This document shows, one piece after another, positions 45,701 to 60,700 of a stretch of DNA of 64,000 nt. Made by a program: the position numbers and the translations under genes. Origin of the DNA: Cephalotus follicularis (Eukaryota; Streptophyta; Magnoliopsida; Oxalidales; Cephalotaceae); assembly GCA_001972305.1 (NCBI GenBank), contig BDDD01002851.1:86774-150773 (forward strand). The letters are read 5' to 3'. Position 1 is the stretch's first letter. Each line of letters starts with the position of its first letter. The notes under the pieces were generated by a model. The model ran no database searches. It had not been told where the DNA came from and saw only the letters and a program-made list of their open reading frames with translations.

Positions 45701-48700
45701 CAGTGCCACACGCCTTTGTCAATGCGTCGCACAGGCCGCAATTCCCCTCCGGTCGGTCGACTACTCCTGCGATATGCAAGATCACTTCTCCAGCGCTTGG
45801 ATGTTGCGCCGATCTCCAAACCCGGTGGTATCCTCGACCCTTCGGCACCGATCTCACGACGATCTCTTTGATCCAGCACCGATCTCGACCCTCGGGCGAG
45901 GGAATCTTCCGATCTCCACTGGCACAATGAATTTTTCGGCTGGTTTTGTTGTTGATACTGTTGTTGATCTTGTGGGATGGTGTTGATGTGCTGTGAAGCC
46001 ATTTTTTGCATCAGCTGAGAACTGAGTTGGTTGATTTATGTACCACTGGTGACTTGGTACTCCTTATGCGGTTGTTTTTTTCTTGTAGTTGACCTGTCTA
46101 GCAGATGTGAGGCCATTTTTTGTTTGTTTATTGTGTGATTGTCATTGGTTTAATGGCTGTGGGTATAGTGATTTGGAGTTGGGTTTGCAATTTCTTTGTA
46201 AATGAAGTCGAAAAGTGTTATTACAGATGTTGTATCCTCTTCGCCGAGTCGTATCACTGATAAGAAATTGGAAGGGAGTAATAACTATCAACAATGACGT
46301 AAAATTGTGACTTTAGTTCTTACTGGACAAAAGAAAGAGGATCAGGATCATCTGACTGAGACTCCATCCAAAAACGAACCTGAAGCGAAGACATGGCTTC
46401 GAGAGGATGCTCGTATATTAGGACAAATGTTAAATTCTATGGATAATAAGATAGTTGACCTTGTGACTCACATTGATACTGTGAAGAACTTGTGGAGTTA
46501 TTTGGGTGTGTTGTATTTTGGTCATAACAATTTATCTCGTATTTATGATTTGTCTCAACAATTTTATCTTGTGGCATGACAGGAACGTTCTCTGACTCAG
46601 TATTTTGCTGATTTTAAGAGAATGTATGAGGAATTAAATTCTCTCACACCTATCACTGCAGATGTGAAACAAATGCAGGACCAGAGGGAGCAATTGGCAG
46701 TTATGAGTTTCTTAGAGGGTTTAGGACCAGAGTATGAGTCTGTTTGGTCTCAGATACATGGAGGTGTGGAGGTAGCTTTTCTTACTGGCACTTTTTCTCG
46801 TGTTCTACGAGTGTCTTGTGAGACGATTAAGGATTTCCATGTTCATGGCAATTTGGGCGATAAATCTGCTCTTGCGACTCAGAGTACTCGTGCGGATGAC
46901 AGAGGTGGTCGGAGTGGTTCACTTCAAGTTGGTAATTTTGGTGGCAGAGGATCTGGTAGAGGACAGAGTTCAGGGGGAGAGACTTCTGGTTCTATTCGAC
47001 AATGTTATTACTGTGGTGAATTGGGTCATCTTCAACATAATTGTTGGAAACTTCATGGCAAACCATAATCTCAACCACGGTTTACTAATGCAATTGTTAA
47101 TCAAGATCCCGCACCACAGACATCTCAAGCTTCAACAGGGAAAACAGTTATTATGTCTGATGAGGAATATACTCGTTATATATAGTCCAATATATCTCCG
47201 CAACTACTATCTTCTTCTACAACTACTTTTCTTCAAATAGATAATGCCACTACATGCCTTTCCTCTGCTCCTCAAACTTGGGTCATTGATTCAGGTTCAA
47301 CTGATCATATGACTGGTAATTCAGGTATACTTTCTTCTTTTGATACTTTGTCACCTACATCATAGGTCACCTTAGCCGACGGATTCACTGTTCCAGTAAA
47401 GGGCACTGGTACTGCTTGTCCTAACTCTTCCTTACCTTTGTCTGATGTCATTTTTATACCAAATTTACCATTCAATCTATTGTCAATAAGTAAACTTACT
47501 AGAGCATCTAATTGTTGTGTCTTATTCTACCTTGGTTTTTGTATTTTTCAGGATCTTATGACGGGGAAGAAGATTGGTAAAGGGTGAGAGTCAGGTGGCC
47601 TTTATATCCTTGATGCATCTTCATCTCTTTTAGCATCTCTTGCATGTTCTAGTGTGTTATCACCAGTTCAGATTCATTGTCATTTGGGTTATACATCTCT
47701 ACAAAGTCTGAAGAAACTGGTTCTTAGTTTGAGTTCTTTATCTAATTTAGAATGTGAGTCGTGTCAGTTTGGGAAGCACCATTGTTTGTCTTACCCTCAT
47801 AGAGTCAATAAGCGGTCTACCCACCCATTTCATATTGTTCCTTCCAATATTTGGGGACTGAGCCATGTATTGTCAAACCAATGATTTAAATATTTTGTTA
47901 CTTTTGTAGATGATTCTCTCGAGTGAATTGGATTTATTTGATGAAAAATTGTTATGATTTATTCACTATATTTTGTGCTTTTGTAGCTGAAATTCAAACT
48001 CTGTTTGGTGTTTCTATTCGTATTTTGCGTAGTGATAATGCTAAGGAGTACTTTTCTACTCTCTATTCTAATTTTATGACAAAACATGGTATGATTCATC
48101 AGTCTTCTTGCTCATATACTCCATAACAAAATGGAGTTGTTGAGAGGAAAAATCGGCATTTGTTGGAAGTTACTCGAACATTATTGTTTCATATGAAGGT
48201 TTCAAAAATGTTTTGGGCTGATGCAGTCTTAACCGTTTGTCATCTTGTTAATCGTATCTCCTCGTCGGTTCTTGGTGGGAGTATTCCTTATTCCCTCATT
48301 TTTCCTTCTCATTGTTTGTTCCTTTTGCCTCCTCGTGTTTTTAGATGTGTTTGTTATGTTCAAGATCATCATTTAAGTGTATCAAAGTTAGATCCTAAGG
48401 CTCTTAAGTCTATCTTTCTTGGGTATTATCGTACTAAAAAAGGATATCGATGTAACTCTTTTGAGCTTAATCGTTATGTTGTGTCTGCTGATGTGTCTTT
48501 CTTTGAGTCCACTCATTATCAGTTTGGGATGTCAGATGAGTCGAAAGTAGTTGATGATTTTCCGGTCTACGTTATTCAACGTTCTTTTACCAACTCACCT
48601 ACAGCTTCATTATACCGTCATGTTCCTGAGATTCGCCAAGTATATACTCTCGTCCTCGTCCACTTAATATTGCTGAGCACCCTGACTCTACTACTTTGCT

Positions 48701-51700
48701 TGACTCTTCCTCCTCTGTGGATCCCCTGACCTTCCTATTGCTCTTAGAAAAGGTAAACGCAGTTGTACTACACATCGCATTTCATTCTTGTTTCTTATAT
48801 AAATGTTTCGTCTACTTTTTGTTCTTTTCTTTCCACTATTGATTCCTACCCTATTCCCAAATCTGTTTCCGTGGCATTATCTCATTCTGGGTGGAAGAAA
48901 GCTACGGAGGAAAAAATTGTGGCTCTGGCACAGAATCAAACTTGAGAATTGGTTCCTTTGCTTGATGGTAAGACTATTATTGATTGTCGTTGGGTATATG
49001 CAGTTAAGGTCAATCCAGATGGTTCTCTTGCTCGTTTAAAGGCCAGGTTAGTGGCCAAGGGATATGCCCTGACTCTACTTCTTGTCTATCTTGCAGATTC
49101 TCACCTTTGGCTCTTGTATTAACTAGATGTTAAAAATACCTTTTTACATGGTGATTTACAAGAAGAGGTATACATGACCGGGGTTTGTTGCTTAGGGGGA
49201 GTCTGGGATGGTGTGTAAGCTTAAGTAGCCATTGTATGGGTTAGTTAAAACAGTCACCTCGGGTGTGGTTTAGTCGCTTTACTGATGTTGTAATTGAATT
49301 TGGAATGGTCCGTTGTAGCGGTGATCATTCAGTGTTTTATTGTTAACACTGGTAGGATTTTGTTGAGTGTGTATGTTGATGACATTTTGATCACAGGAGA
49401 TGATCATGAGGGTGTTCAGTTGCTGAAAGTTTTCCTGCAACAGAGATTTCAAACTAAAGACTTGGGGCGACTCAAGTATTTTTTGGGTATTGAAGTCGCA
49501 CAATCGTCAAGTAAAGGTATTTTTATGTCCCAACGTAAATATGTGCTTGATCTATGGGATGAAACTGGGATGTTTGGTTCCAAACTTCTTGATACTCCAA
49601 TGGATCATAACCAAAAGCTTATGGTAGATGATGGAGATGTATTAGATGATCTTGAGAAGTATCGGATGTTGGTGGGTAAACTTAATTATTTAACTGTCAC
49701 TTGCCCAAATATTGCTGTTCCTATGAGCGTGGTTAGTCAATTCTTATCGTCTCCTCTGTCTTCTTATTGGGATGCTCTTATTATTATTTTGAGGTATCTT
49801 AAGGGTAGTCCAAGACGTGGGTTGTTATATTGTGATAGTGGTCATCATCGGGTTAAAGGTTTTTCTAATGCTGATTGGGCAGGGTCTCCTTCTGACCGAA
49901 GGTCTATTACTGGCTATTGTGTTTTCGTTGGAGGCAACCTTGTTTCATAAAAAAAGCAAGAAACAAAGTGTAGTTGCACGTTTTAGTGCTGAGTCAAAGG
50001 ACAGAGCTATGACTAATGTTACATGTGAATTGATGTGGATACGACAATTATTGATTGAACTTGGGTTTGTGCTCCTATGCAATTGTGGTGTGATAATCAA
50101 GCTGCTAATCATATTTTCTCAAATCCTGTATTTCTTGAACTTACTAAGTATGTTGAGGGAGATTGTCATTTCGTTCGTGAGAAGCTTCATCGAAAGCTCA
50201 TTTCGGCCAACTTTGTGAGAACAGCCGAACAACTTGCAGATGTGTTTACAAAGTCCTTAGGCAGTGGGAGGATTAAAACTATTTGTAACAAGCTGGACTT
50301 GTATGATATATATGCTCCAGCTTGTGGGGGAGTGTTAGATAAGGATAAATTAGTTAAGGGTAAATTAGTCTTTATATCAATTGTACTTCACTATAAATAT
50401 ATAGTTAGTGCAGTCTAATTTGTTAGACACTTTGATCTCTAAATTCGGACTAACAGTACTGTTTTGTTGTTTCTTACTGAACTGCAGAAAGTTTGCCTTA
50501 GTTATAGATGTGCTGACATGGATCGGGAAATACCTGCTCTGATGGGAGTATCAAAAGCTATTCTAGAAAATGTTATATTTGTACATCAAGATGAAGCCAA
50601 CTGGCCATTGCAAGATTCTGCCACGTTAAAAAAGAAGTTTGATGATATCTTCTCTGCTACCAGGTATGTGTTTGTGCCAAGGCCCTCATTCTACCCCCTG
50701 ATAATGATATAAACTTCATATGGCATACTAGCATGTGATTATTTGTCTGTCTGATGATACATTTTCTCCCTATTTGGAATTCCCTTCATCTGCATGCTTC
50801 TTTAACCAATCATTGCGACTTGATACATTATTTTGACATAATTCTTAGGAATCCTCAGAGTTCTATTAGTAGTTTACTATCGTACTTTTCTATGAATTGT
50901 AAAAATGATTGAATGCTACTGGAAACTACTCGTTTGGATGACTTCGGAGGCCTTGAGTACTCCAAAGCCTTTTAAGATACATTAAATGTGTGCTATAGTT
51001 TGTTTTTCTTCGCACTTAAGCATTTTGCTTTTTAGTACATGCACCATAATAATGAGTTCTCTTAACTTGTAAGATCCATGCTTTGCATGGCTCTCTTTTC
51101 TTTGGATCTAATGTATGTGGGATCAGAAACATAGAGAGGAGTGTGTTCTAGTTTGTTAAAGCCATAGGCTCCTGATCATCAATCTTATTCATTAGTCAAT
51201 GATTTAGTCTCTGATACTGGCTTCTCTTCTCTTGAAATCCAAATTGTAGTAGCAAGCACAGAAGTTTGATAAATTTGTAGAAAAATATTTTAATATGCAA
51301 GTCATGCATTTTGTATTTGCCTGCATTTTGCCAATAAATATGGCTTCTAAATGTTTCGTTCATTTTATTTTGCTTTAGGTGTTAGGAAGCTTAATACAGC
51401 TTAGTAAGTCTTGGTAGGATTATATAAATGAGAAGAATTTAATGTTCAATAGCTGGTAAATACCTAGAATTTTATTAGGCTTTGATCGAGATCAAATAAA
51501 ATTTTTAAAGTTTTTAATCAAATGGAATTTTTTTTATTGTTAATGTCTGTTAATTCGAGGTTGTCTGTATGCAGCTTCGAGAAAGCATTGCTCAAGATCA
51601 AGAAAAAACAGAATCTTTGAAAGGCCAAATACAGGAATTGGATAAAAGCATCCATACTGTAGAAGCCAAAATCCATCACAATGAAGTAACTCTGAAAGAC

Positions 51701-54700
51701 CTCCGGAAACTGCAGGAGCAGATATCTACCAAGACTGCTGAAAGGAGCACTTTGTTTAAGGAGCAGCAGAAGCAGTAAGCAGCTCTGACTGAGGAAAATG
51801 AAGGTCTGCCTACCCTATGGTAGCAAAAGCAGGATAATATTTGCTTCAGTTTTGTCCTTTATTTCTCTCTTCTTTTTTTTCCCTGCTACGTTCATGTGTG
51901 TACGTTCTTTCAGTGCTTCTATTTCCATGGTGGATTATAACGGTGCTTTATTCATGAAATCACAATTTTTTTTCTTACATTAAATGTTCAGCAGCACCAT
52001 TTTAACTTTGCATATTGGGGTCAATAGTGAGGAGAAATTGAATGTGTCTTTTTTCATTTATGTCTGTGCTTATGTAATAGATGAGCATTTACGGTATCAC
52101 TTTGACTGTTTTTGTCAAATGTATAGCGGCCAATTATTTTGTTTTTGTATGGGTCAGATACAGATGAAGAATTGAAGGAATGGAAAACTTCGTTTGATGA
52201 GAAGATTGCAATTTTGGAATCTAAAATTAGAAAGTTGGAGAGGGAATTGAAGGATACAGAGGGAGAAAGGACTTCTGTTACGGAGAAAATTAATGAATAT
52301 ATCAGAGAGATCAGCAAACTTCAAACTGAAGCTGAAGTACTGCTAATGGAATCACGCAAATTTAAATATTGTGATAGTTTCCAGTTTTTGTGCCATTTTA
52401 ATCTGATTAACTCTTACATTTTGTCTTTAGGCCCATAAGGCCTTGAAGAATGAAAGAGACTCTACCATTCAGAAACTATTTGCAAGGCATAATTTAGGGT
52501 CTGTTCCATATTCCCCCTTCAGTGATGAAGTTGCAATGAACCTAACAAATCGAATAAAATCCAGGTTGATGGATCTTGATAAGGATTTTCTAGACAAAAA
52601 GGTGAGCTTTAAGCTTCTAAAATACCATATATTTTTTACTTGTGCATGCAGTCCAGGGTTGTGTAAATCATGCTAATATTTGATTCCTCTGAATAAACAT
52701 TTAGATATAAAAGTTGTCTGTTAACTCCATACATGCTATTGAGGTACCTTTATATTCTTTAAAATATATTGAGGATTATTTTTTTGTTATTACAGAAATC
52801 AAATGAAATAGAACTTAAGACAGCCTGGGATAGCTACATGGCTGCAAATGAGCGTTGGAAGAACATTGAAGCTCAAAAACAGGCTAAAGTAGAGATCAAG
52901 GTATGTATATAAGAATGGATGACATATTTCCCTACATGTCACATTCCTCTCTGTTAAATGCAGGGTTAATTGATTGTGCTCTCATGCAGGCTGGTATCTT
53001 TAAACGCATCAAAGAGAAGGAAAGTGAACTCGATTCATTTGAACTCCAAATTTCTGATGTCAATCTTTCTCACATTGATGAAAGAGAAAAGAACCTGGTG
53101 AGCATGGTCCTTCTAGTAGTCTTGCTTGGGATTCACAACCTTAATAATAAACATTAAGCCATATGGAATTAATGTCTCTCCCTTTTTCCCTTTTCTTTTC
53201 AGAGAATTGAGATTAAAAGAAAAACGGACCAGCTCGATGAAAGGAAATTTCAATTGAACATATGTGAAAAGCAGAGTGAGTTATATGGCATAGAACAAAA
53301 GATTAAGGCTCTTAATCGAGAGAAAGACATTATGGCTGGTGATTCTGAGGACAGAGTGAAACTGTCTCTGAAGAAGGTGGAGTTGGAAAATCACAAGAAG
53401 AAACACAGAAAGATGTAATCCTGGTCTTAGTGTCTAATTGAGCTGTACTTTTTAGTGTGTTGTTCTTTACTCTTCCTTTTCTTCCCTGTTCCTGTTGAGG
53501 CTGATGGTTCTGTTTTCTTTCATATTCTTTTCCAGGATTGATGAGCACAATGATATGATAAGAGGAGTGCTAAAGGGGAGGCTTCCCCCTGACAAAGATC
53601 TGAAAAGGGAAATAGCTCAAGCCCTAAGGTTGTTTAACTTATTACTACTTTATTTTATTAAATGATATCTATACAATTGTAATGTAGATTTAGTCTTGCA
53701 AAGACATTAGTAAGTTTGAGTTATAATTATTTTATTTCGTTTTCTTTTTTATTTGCAAAACCATATATAGAGCCATTGATTTAACCATGCTGTGTAAAGT
53801 CAATGGTATCTATGTATACAAGAGGAATGTTAACCTTGTACGTGTGTTGTGGGTGTTAACATCCTTCCCCTAGTGGTCATTTTTGGAATTTAGGTTCCCA
53901 CTGATAAGATTGTTGCAGTTTGAGAATTCTATATGTAGACGTGTACCGATTGATGGTTGTTGGTTGAACTAATTAGGTTGTAGCTCATTTAGAGGATGAC
54001 ACTGAGTAATTTGTACGGAAGGGAATTGATCTGCAGGGAACTGCGAAAAGCAATAAAGAAAAAACAAGATAATTGGGATTACTTTATTGTCCCTTACTCT
54101 GAATCACTAAAGCAACAAACCGTTTGGGTTGTTTTTACTTCGGTAGAAGTGTGGACAATGCTCACCTTAGTGTTTGATGTAGGAGATTAATATTCTGTTA
54201 CAGACATGCACAAACATTTCTGAGGTGCATGTAATTGTAATGGTGATGTTCTATGTTATATTTTCTTTTGTCAACTGGGAATTTGGACAAGCATTTGATA
54301 TTTGCATCAGGATAGTGCTGGATATTACTGAACTGATGTTTGTTTAACATTATTTACTTTAAAATGAGCTAACAATTACTGGATTACCTTAGTCAATTGA
54401 ATTACCAGCTTTGCTGGATTTGGTTCATAGGATCTTGTTTCCAATTCTGATCTTGAGAATTCTAGATTGGGAAATAAATCATCTCCAATTCTCCATTCCC
54501 CATTCCAAAGCATTGAACTAGAAAACTGAAGAGGATGCTTATCTGCTAGGATGACCTTGCTTTAACCCGTTATAGCTTCGTTCAAAGCCCTAATGTAAGG
54601 TCCCTTCTGCTTCCACAGGAACACTATGACTTTTCCTCTGGATACCTTGCATCAAGTTATGTTGCCATGAATGTGTCGTATGTTTCGTGGTTATAAGGAA

Positions 54701-57700
54701 ATTTTGAGTTGTTTTTGAGCTCTCTTCTTATTTGATGGTTCTGTGGGGTGGTTAATGCCTCATAAGTCAAAGATGCACAACAAGATTGTTACACTTCCAT
54801 TTTTGATGGATACTTATTCAACTCACATTTGAACTTTCTCCTCGAGTTGATAATTGCCCTTGTGCAGGTCTCATGTAATTGAGTTTGATGACTTGAGTTC
54901 AAAATCCCGTGAAGCTGAGAAGGAGGTTAATATGTTGCAGATGAAAATACAAGAAGTTAAGAATAACCTGTCCAAACAGCGCAAGGATATGGAATGTAAG
55001 TTCTGTGTACCATGTGCTAGCACAAAGAAATCAGTTCTAATTTTACGATTGATGTTTGAGAATACTATCATGTGCTACACAAAGAAATATAGTTCTCATT
55101 TTACTGTATGAGGTTTGAGATCACCATCATCCCTGTTGTGCTAGTGGGTTTGAGTTGAAATGAAGAGGATATGTATTTCACTCTATTTTATATTGAGTAT
55201 AGAGGTGGTATTTATACTGCTATACATTCTGATGTATATAAATTTAGCGTAAAATACAGTTCTACAATTCATGCTTTGACATTAACAGCAACATTGACAA
55301 TTGTACATTAAAACTCCCCCTCAAGTTGGTGCGTGGATATCTCGAGTTCCCAACTTGCACCCGAAAGGATGAAAATTTGTAGAGTCTAATGCCTTAGTTA
55401 ATAAATCAACTAATTGATCCTTTGATTTTATGAAAGGAATGCAAATAATGTTATCTTTCAACTTTTCTCTGATAAAAAATCTATCAATCTCAGTGTGTTT
55501 CGTTTTGTCATGTTGGACTGGATTGTGAGCCATGCTGATTACTGCTTTACTATCACATAAAAGTTTCATAGGGCTTTCATGCAATACTCCTAGATCTCTC
55601 AAGAGTCTTTTGAGCCATATCACTTCACGAACTCCTTGTGTCATTGCTCTGTATTCTACTTCTGCACTAGATCTTGAAACTACAGTTTGCTTCTTGCTTC
55701 ACCAAGTGACTAGATTGCCACCCAAAAAGGTGCAATATCCCGAAGTGGATCTTCTATTTACTTAATAGCCTCCCAATCTACATCAATATAGGCTTCTAAT
55801 TTAAGTGACCTTGACAAGAAAACAGGATTCCTTTTCCAGGGGCAGACTTCAAGTATCTCAAGATTTGATATACTGCTTCTAAGTGAAGTGTTTGTTGATC
55901 ATGCATAAATTGGCTAACAATACCTACTGTATAGGCAATATATGGCCTTGTATGAGACTGGTATATCAATCTTCATACTAATCTCTGGTACCTTTACTTA
56001 TCAACCAGGTCACCACCTCCATCACAAAGATGATGGCCAACCTCATCAGAAGAACTTGTAGTTTTGCAACTACATAAATGATGATTCACCTCAATAGGGA
56101 AGTCTGCAGGTTTGTAACCCAACATGCCAGTCTCATTAAGAAGGTCAAGCACATATTTCCTTTGGGAGATAAAAATGTCACTATCCGATCTGGCCACCTC
56201 AATCCCAAGAAAGGATTTTCAATGGACCCAAGTCCTTGATCTCAAATTCCCTGGCTAAGTGAGATTTAAGCTTGGACACATCTACATCATCATTGCTTGT
56301 CATTACTATATCATCCACGTAAACAATAAGAACTGTGATCTTTTCTCTGACTGGTTTAACAAACATATGGTAACCAAAATCTAACATAGCCTTAGAAATC
56401 TCTCAAACTAGGCTCTTAGCGATGGCTTCAATCCATACTGTGCTTTCTTGAGTCTGCATGCCTTCCCTTCAGTTGGTTTAGATGAAAAACCTGGAGGAAT
56501 ATCCATGTACACCTCATTCTCAAGATTTCCATGAAGAAATGCATTCTTCATATCTAATTGCTGTAAATTCCATCCAAAATTTGCAGCACAAGATAAAAGC
56601 ACTCGCACAAAGTTCATTTTTGCTACAGGGGCAAAGGTCTCCTAGTAAAAAATTCCATAAGTCTGAGTGAAACCCTTTGCAACCAAACGAACTTTGAACT
56701 TCTCAACAATTCCATTTGCCTTTTGTTTCACAGTAAACACCCATTTGCATCCAACTGTCCTCTTACCAGATGGTAAAGGAACTAGCTCCCATGTATCATT
56801 CTTTTTTAGAGTTGTCATTTCCTCAACCATCGCATCCTTCCATTTCGGATATGTAATGGCCTCTTTCCAACCCTGCGGAATAGGAACATAGGACAACGCA
56901 GAAAGAAAAACACGATATGTAGACGACAACCTTTTGTAAGATACAAATTTAGAAATAAGGTGTTGAGTACAAGTTCTAACTACTGTGTTATGAGCAGTAG
57001 GAACATTTGAATTATCAATAAATAGACTGGTATCAAGAATTTCATTACCTGATAATAAAGGAGATGGATTTGAGTCTGGGGTTGGCAATTGACTTGGTGG
57101 TGTGAGTGGACTTACCATCTGGTTCCTTTTCCTGGAATATGTAATTAATTCCTTTTCCACTTGTGGTTGAGTCTCACACACATTCTCTTCTTTACCACGT
57201 TTCTCATTTTTCCCCTTACCATAATTCTCACTCTCCCCCCCAAGATAAGTAATATCACTAATCAAATATGAGTTAGAGGGAATCTCTTACTCAATAATAC
57301 TACTTATGACATGTGAGCAATTGACATCCTCAACTTCATTATTAAAATTCTCCCCATGAAGAGATGACCGAAAGAAAGGCTCGGTTTTATAAAAAGTAAC
57401 ATCCATGGTGACAAAAAGTTTGCGAGAAGAGGGGTGATAGCATCTGTACCCCTTCTGGGAAGGTGAATAACCAAGGAATACACAATGTAGAGCCCGAGGA
57501 CCAAGTTTATCACGAGTAGGACTAGAATTATGAACGAAACAAACAGAATCGAAAATCTTTGATGGGAGATAGGAGACAAGAAAGGCATCTGGTAAAAGAG
57601 AAACACGTGTTTTAAAATTAAGCACACTAGATCGAATCCTATTAATTGGATAAGAAGCTGTAAGTATTGCATCGGTCTAGTAAGATTTAGGAACACTCAT

Positions 57701-60700
57701 GGAGAACATAATTGATTTGGTGTCCTCTAGGTGTCTGTTTTTTCTTTCTAGAATACATTCTGTTCAGGGGTACAAACACAAGAGTTTTGGTGACTTATAC
57801 TATTCTCATCAAGACAAGTGCGAACTTTCCATCTGTATATTTAGTGTTATTATGATTACGAAGAATTTGAACATGAGCATTAAACTGAGTACTAATCATA
57901 GCATGATACGACTGAAAAGAAGCAAATGCCTTCGTGCGTAGAAGATAGACACAAGTAAGATGTGTGCAATTATCGATAAAAGAAACAAAGTACTTAAAAC
58001 CATCGCGGGATACAATTCGAGAAAGACCCCACAGATCAGAATGTATAATTTGAAAAGAAACAGTAATTTTATTTAAACTCAAAGGATAATGAAAGTGAGT
58101 ATGTTTCGCAAGTAATCCAGATGGTAAGTCCATCACATACTTTACCAATGCCATCACTTTTCCCGTTCATAATTCCTGAAAAACACAATGAGTAGAAAAA
58201 AACACGACACAACAATTGAGTACCAAAGTAATAGGGAATATAGACAGAAGATTGACACAAAGATTAGGAACATGTAGAACAAATTTCAAGGATATAGTAG
58301 GAGTACAAGTGATAGACCATTTTTTCTGAAATAGATGATAAAGAACCATCAGCAACTCTAATTTTATCCTTACCAGAACAGGGAATATAAGAGTCGAAAA
58401 ACCAAGACGAACTAGTCATTTGTTCATTTGCCCTAGAGTGTAATAGCCAAGAAGGATTAGATGACAAGTGTAATAGCCAAGAAGGATTAGATGACAAGGA
58501 AACACTAAACGCACTAGAGGTGTATACCTGACTTTGCAAAGTTTGAAGAGTCTTTATAGGGACCAGTAGAGGAAGAGCCACTCGAGGAAGTGCCAAACTG
58601 CTGTTGAGAGAGCATATGCTGGAGAGCTATAATCTAATCAGAAGTGATAACTGCACTAGAACCAGAGGTCGGAACAAAAGAAGTATCTGACACTTCAGAC
58701 ATGTGAGCCTGTGAGCGTGTTAAGCTTGATTTACTACCTTGACCCTTAGGCCGCCCATGCGGCTTCCAACATGACTGTTTAGTGTGTCTCGACTTTCCAT
58801 AGTAATCACAAACCTTTCAATAGGAGTGCTTTTTAGGATCACTAGTAGTAACAAATGGCAGAGTTATAGCAAGAGCAGATCGATCATGAGCAACAACAGG
58901 TATCATAATAGAGCGACGTCGTTCCTCATGTTGGATAAGGTTATAGACCTATTCTAATGTAGGAAACGACTCCTTACCAAGAGCCTGAACTTAGACTTTT
59001 TTGAATTTTGGATAGAGTCCTGTAAGAAATTCCCAAACCCGAATCTTCTCAGTGTACTTATGGAAGGCAATAAGATCTGCAGGATTTGAAGGATTAAAGA
59101 TACAATGAGCATCAAGCTGTTGCCATACATGTAAGCGTAGAATAATAATCAACCAGAGATAAGCCTCCCTGAAAAAAATTGGAGCAGTCCTTGCGGATCT
59201 CATAACCTTGAGCATAATTATTTGTCATAGAGTATTGTTGAGCAATTGTGTCCTATACATCTTTGGCGGAATCTAGTACCATGTACTGTGGACTTAGTGT
59301 AGGCTCAATGGAATGAAGAAGCCATGACATCACCGTAGAATCTTCAGACAACCATTGCTCTTCAGCAACTTTATCATTTGTAGGACGCACAGTTTTCCCT
59401 GTTCAACATGCCTATTGGCCATGACAGATATGAGATAAGCCTTTGACCATAGAAGATAATGAGTCAAATTAAATTTGAAAGCAGTGATTTGGAGGTTGGA
59501 GTTAAGAACCCAATTAACTTCAGTAGTCACAACTTTGGTAGTAGTCCCAACAAATTTTCCAGTATTGGTTTCGCTGCTTCCAGTCTTAGTCATGATGAAG
59601 AAGCAGGCAAAACAAAAGAAGTACCAAAAATACCTGTAAAACATATCAACAAAAGTGTCCAAAGGCCCGGCAAGAATGCCAAGTCTTGTGCTGGAAATGG
59701 GCTAGAACAAAGGCTGAAAAACGTGGGGTGCATGGTTGACGGTGGTGGCGTGTGAGGTGGTTGTTGGCGGCAATGTCTACTAGGTTTTGTAGATCGGCGG
59801 CCGGCGAGTCAAACGGTGGGGTCAGCGTAGATCTACTGAAATTAGTGGCTGTCCCAGAGAGCTTTGTCCGGCATATGACGGAGCGTTGGACCTCTGGTTG
59901 CGGGCGAAGGTCGACCAGTGAGAGGCGAGTCGACCGGTGAGCGTTGTCGTTTGGTTAGGAGAGAAATCTGACGATTTGTGGATCCGGGTCTGTTTGGCCG
60001 CTACAAAAGGTGTTTAGTCACTGGAAATGCATCGATGACTTCAAAGAAACACAAAGGAGGCAGCGACACTAGTCACCCGAGTAAAAAAACTCCTGATACG
60101 AGATCGAACTATGATACCAAGTTGAAATGAAGAGAATATGTAGTTCACTCTATTTTGATATTGAGTACAGAGGTAGTATATATACTGTTATACATTCTGA
60201 TGTCCATAAATTTAGCCTAAAATACAGTTCTACAACTCATGCTTTGACATTGGCAGCAACATTGCCAGCTGTACATTGACAGTTTGTTTTCTCAAAGGGT
60301 ACAATAGTATAATACTTTTTTACACAGTATGATTGTAACCCTAATTTATCTGCCACACATTTTTTTAATTTATCTTCCACATCCCAGAAATGTGTGAAAG
60401 ATGAATTAGCATGCTATTACCTCATATGTCCTTGCCAGAGTACAATCTTATAAATAAAACTCTAATCCTTTTTGAGGCTTTCTTTTATGCAGTACAGTCC
60501 CTATGGATAAATAATACTGTTAGTTTGTCACCGATTTGAAGGTCTAAGACCATTATACTAATAATGCTACTGCACTTCAGCTCCGCCCACATATATTCCT
60601 AGCCTAATGGATTGCTTTGAACAAAATACCTGAGCAAGCTGAGTAGTCAACTTCTGCATAATATTGATGATGCTGATAAAAAATTGGTCAATATTATTAA

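Larger units (their letters stand above)
45505..50455 (+). mobile_element. Ty1/copia element, family I copy 2, in RAD50 intron 3
   Basis: LTRs of 124 and 123 bp (45505-45628, 50333-50455) run TGTTAGATAAGG to CTAACA. Perfect target duplication GTACT (45500-45504 and 50456-50460). Primer site TGGTATCAGAG at 45629 and a polypurine tract (GTGGGGGAG) before the 3' LTR. Total 4.95 kb, same orientation as RAD50, closely related to the element in intron 2. Confidence 0.93.
55153..60281 (-). mobile_element. Ty1/copia element, family II, minus strand, in RAD50 intron 12
   Basis: Repeats of about 161 bp at 55153-55313 and 60120-60281 are flanked by GTTTG on both sides (55148-55152 and 60282-60286). On the minus strand a primer site TGGTATCATAG follows the right LTR directly, and a polypurine tract AACTTGAGGGGGAG precedes the left one. 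Coding order gag, protease, integrase, RT, RNase H reads right to left. It is unrelated in detail to family I and opposite to RAD50. Confidence 0.88.

Noticed and set aside
50951..50990. Possible remnant of the missing RAD50 exon (TACTCCAAAGCC...)
   Set aside because: About a dozen matching bases followed by a stop, no correct acceptor and no continuation of similarity.
51775..51780. GTAAGC as an alternative donor that would splice out the exon 5 stop
   Set aside because: The shortened exon ends in the wrong phase for exon 6 and gives an immediate stop.
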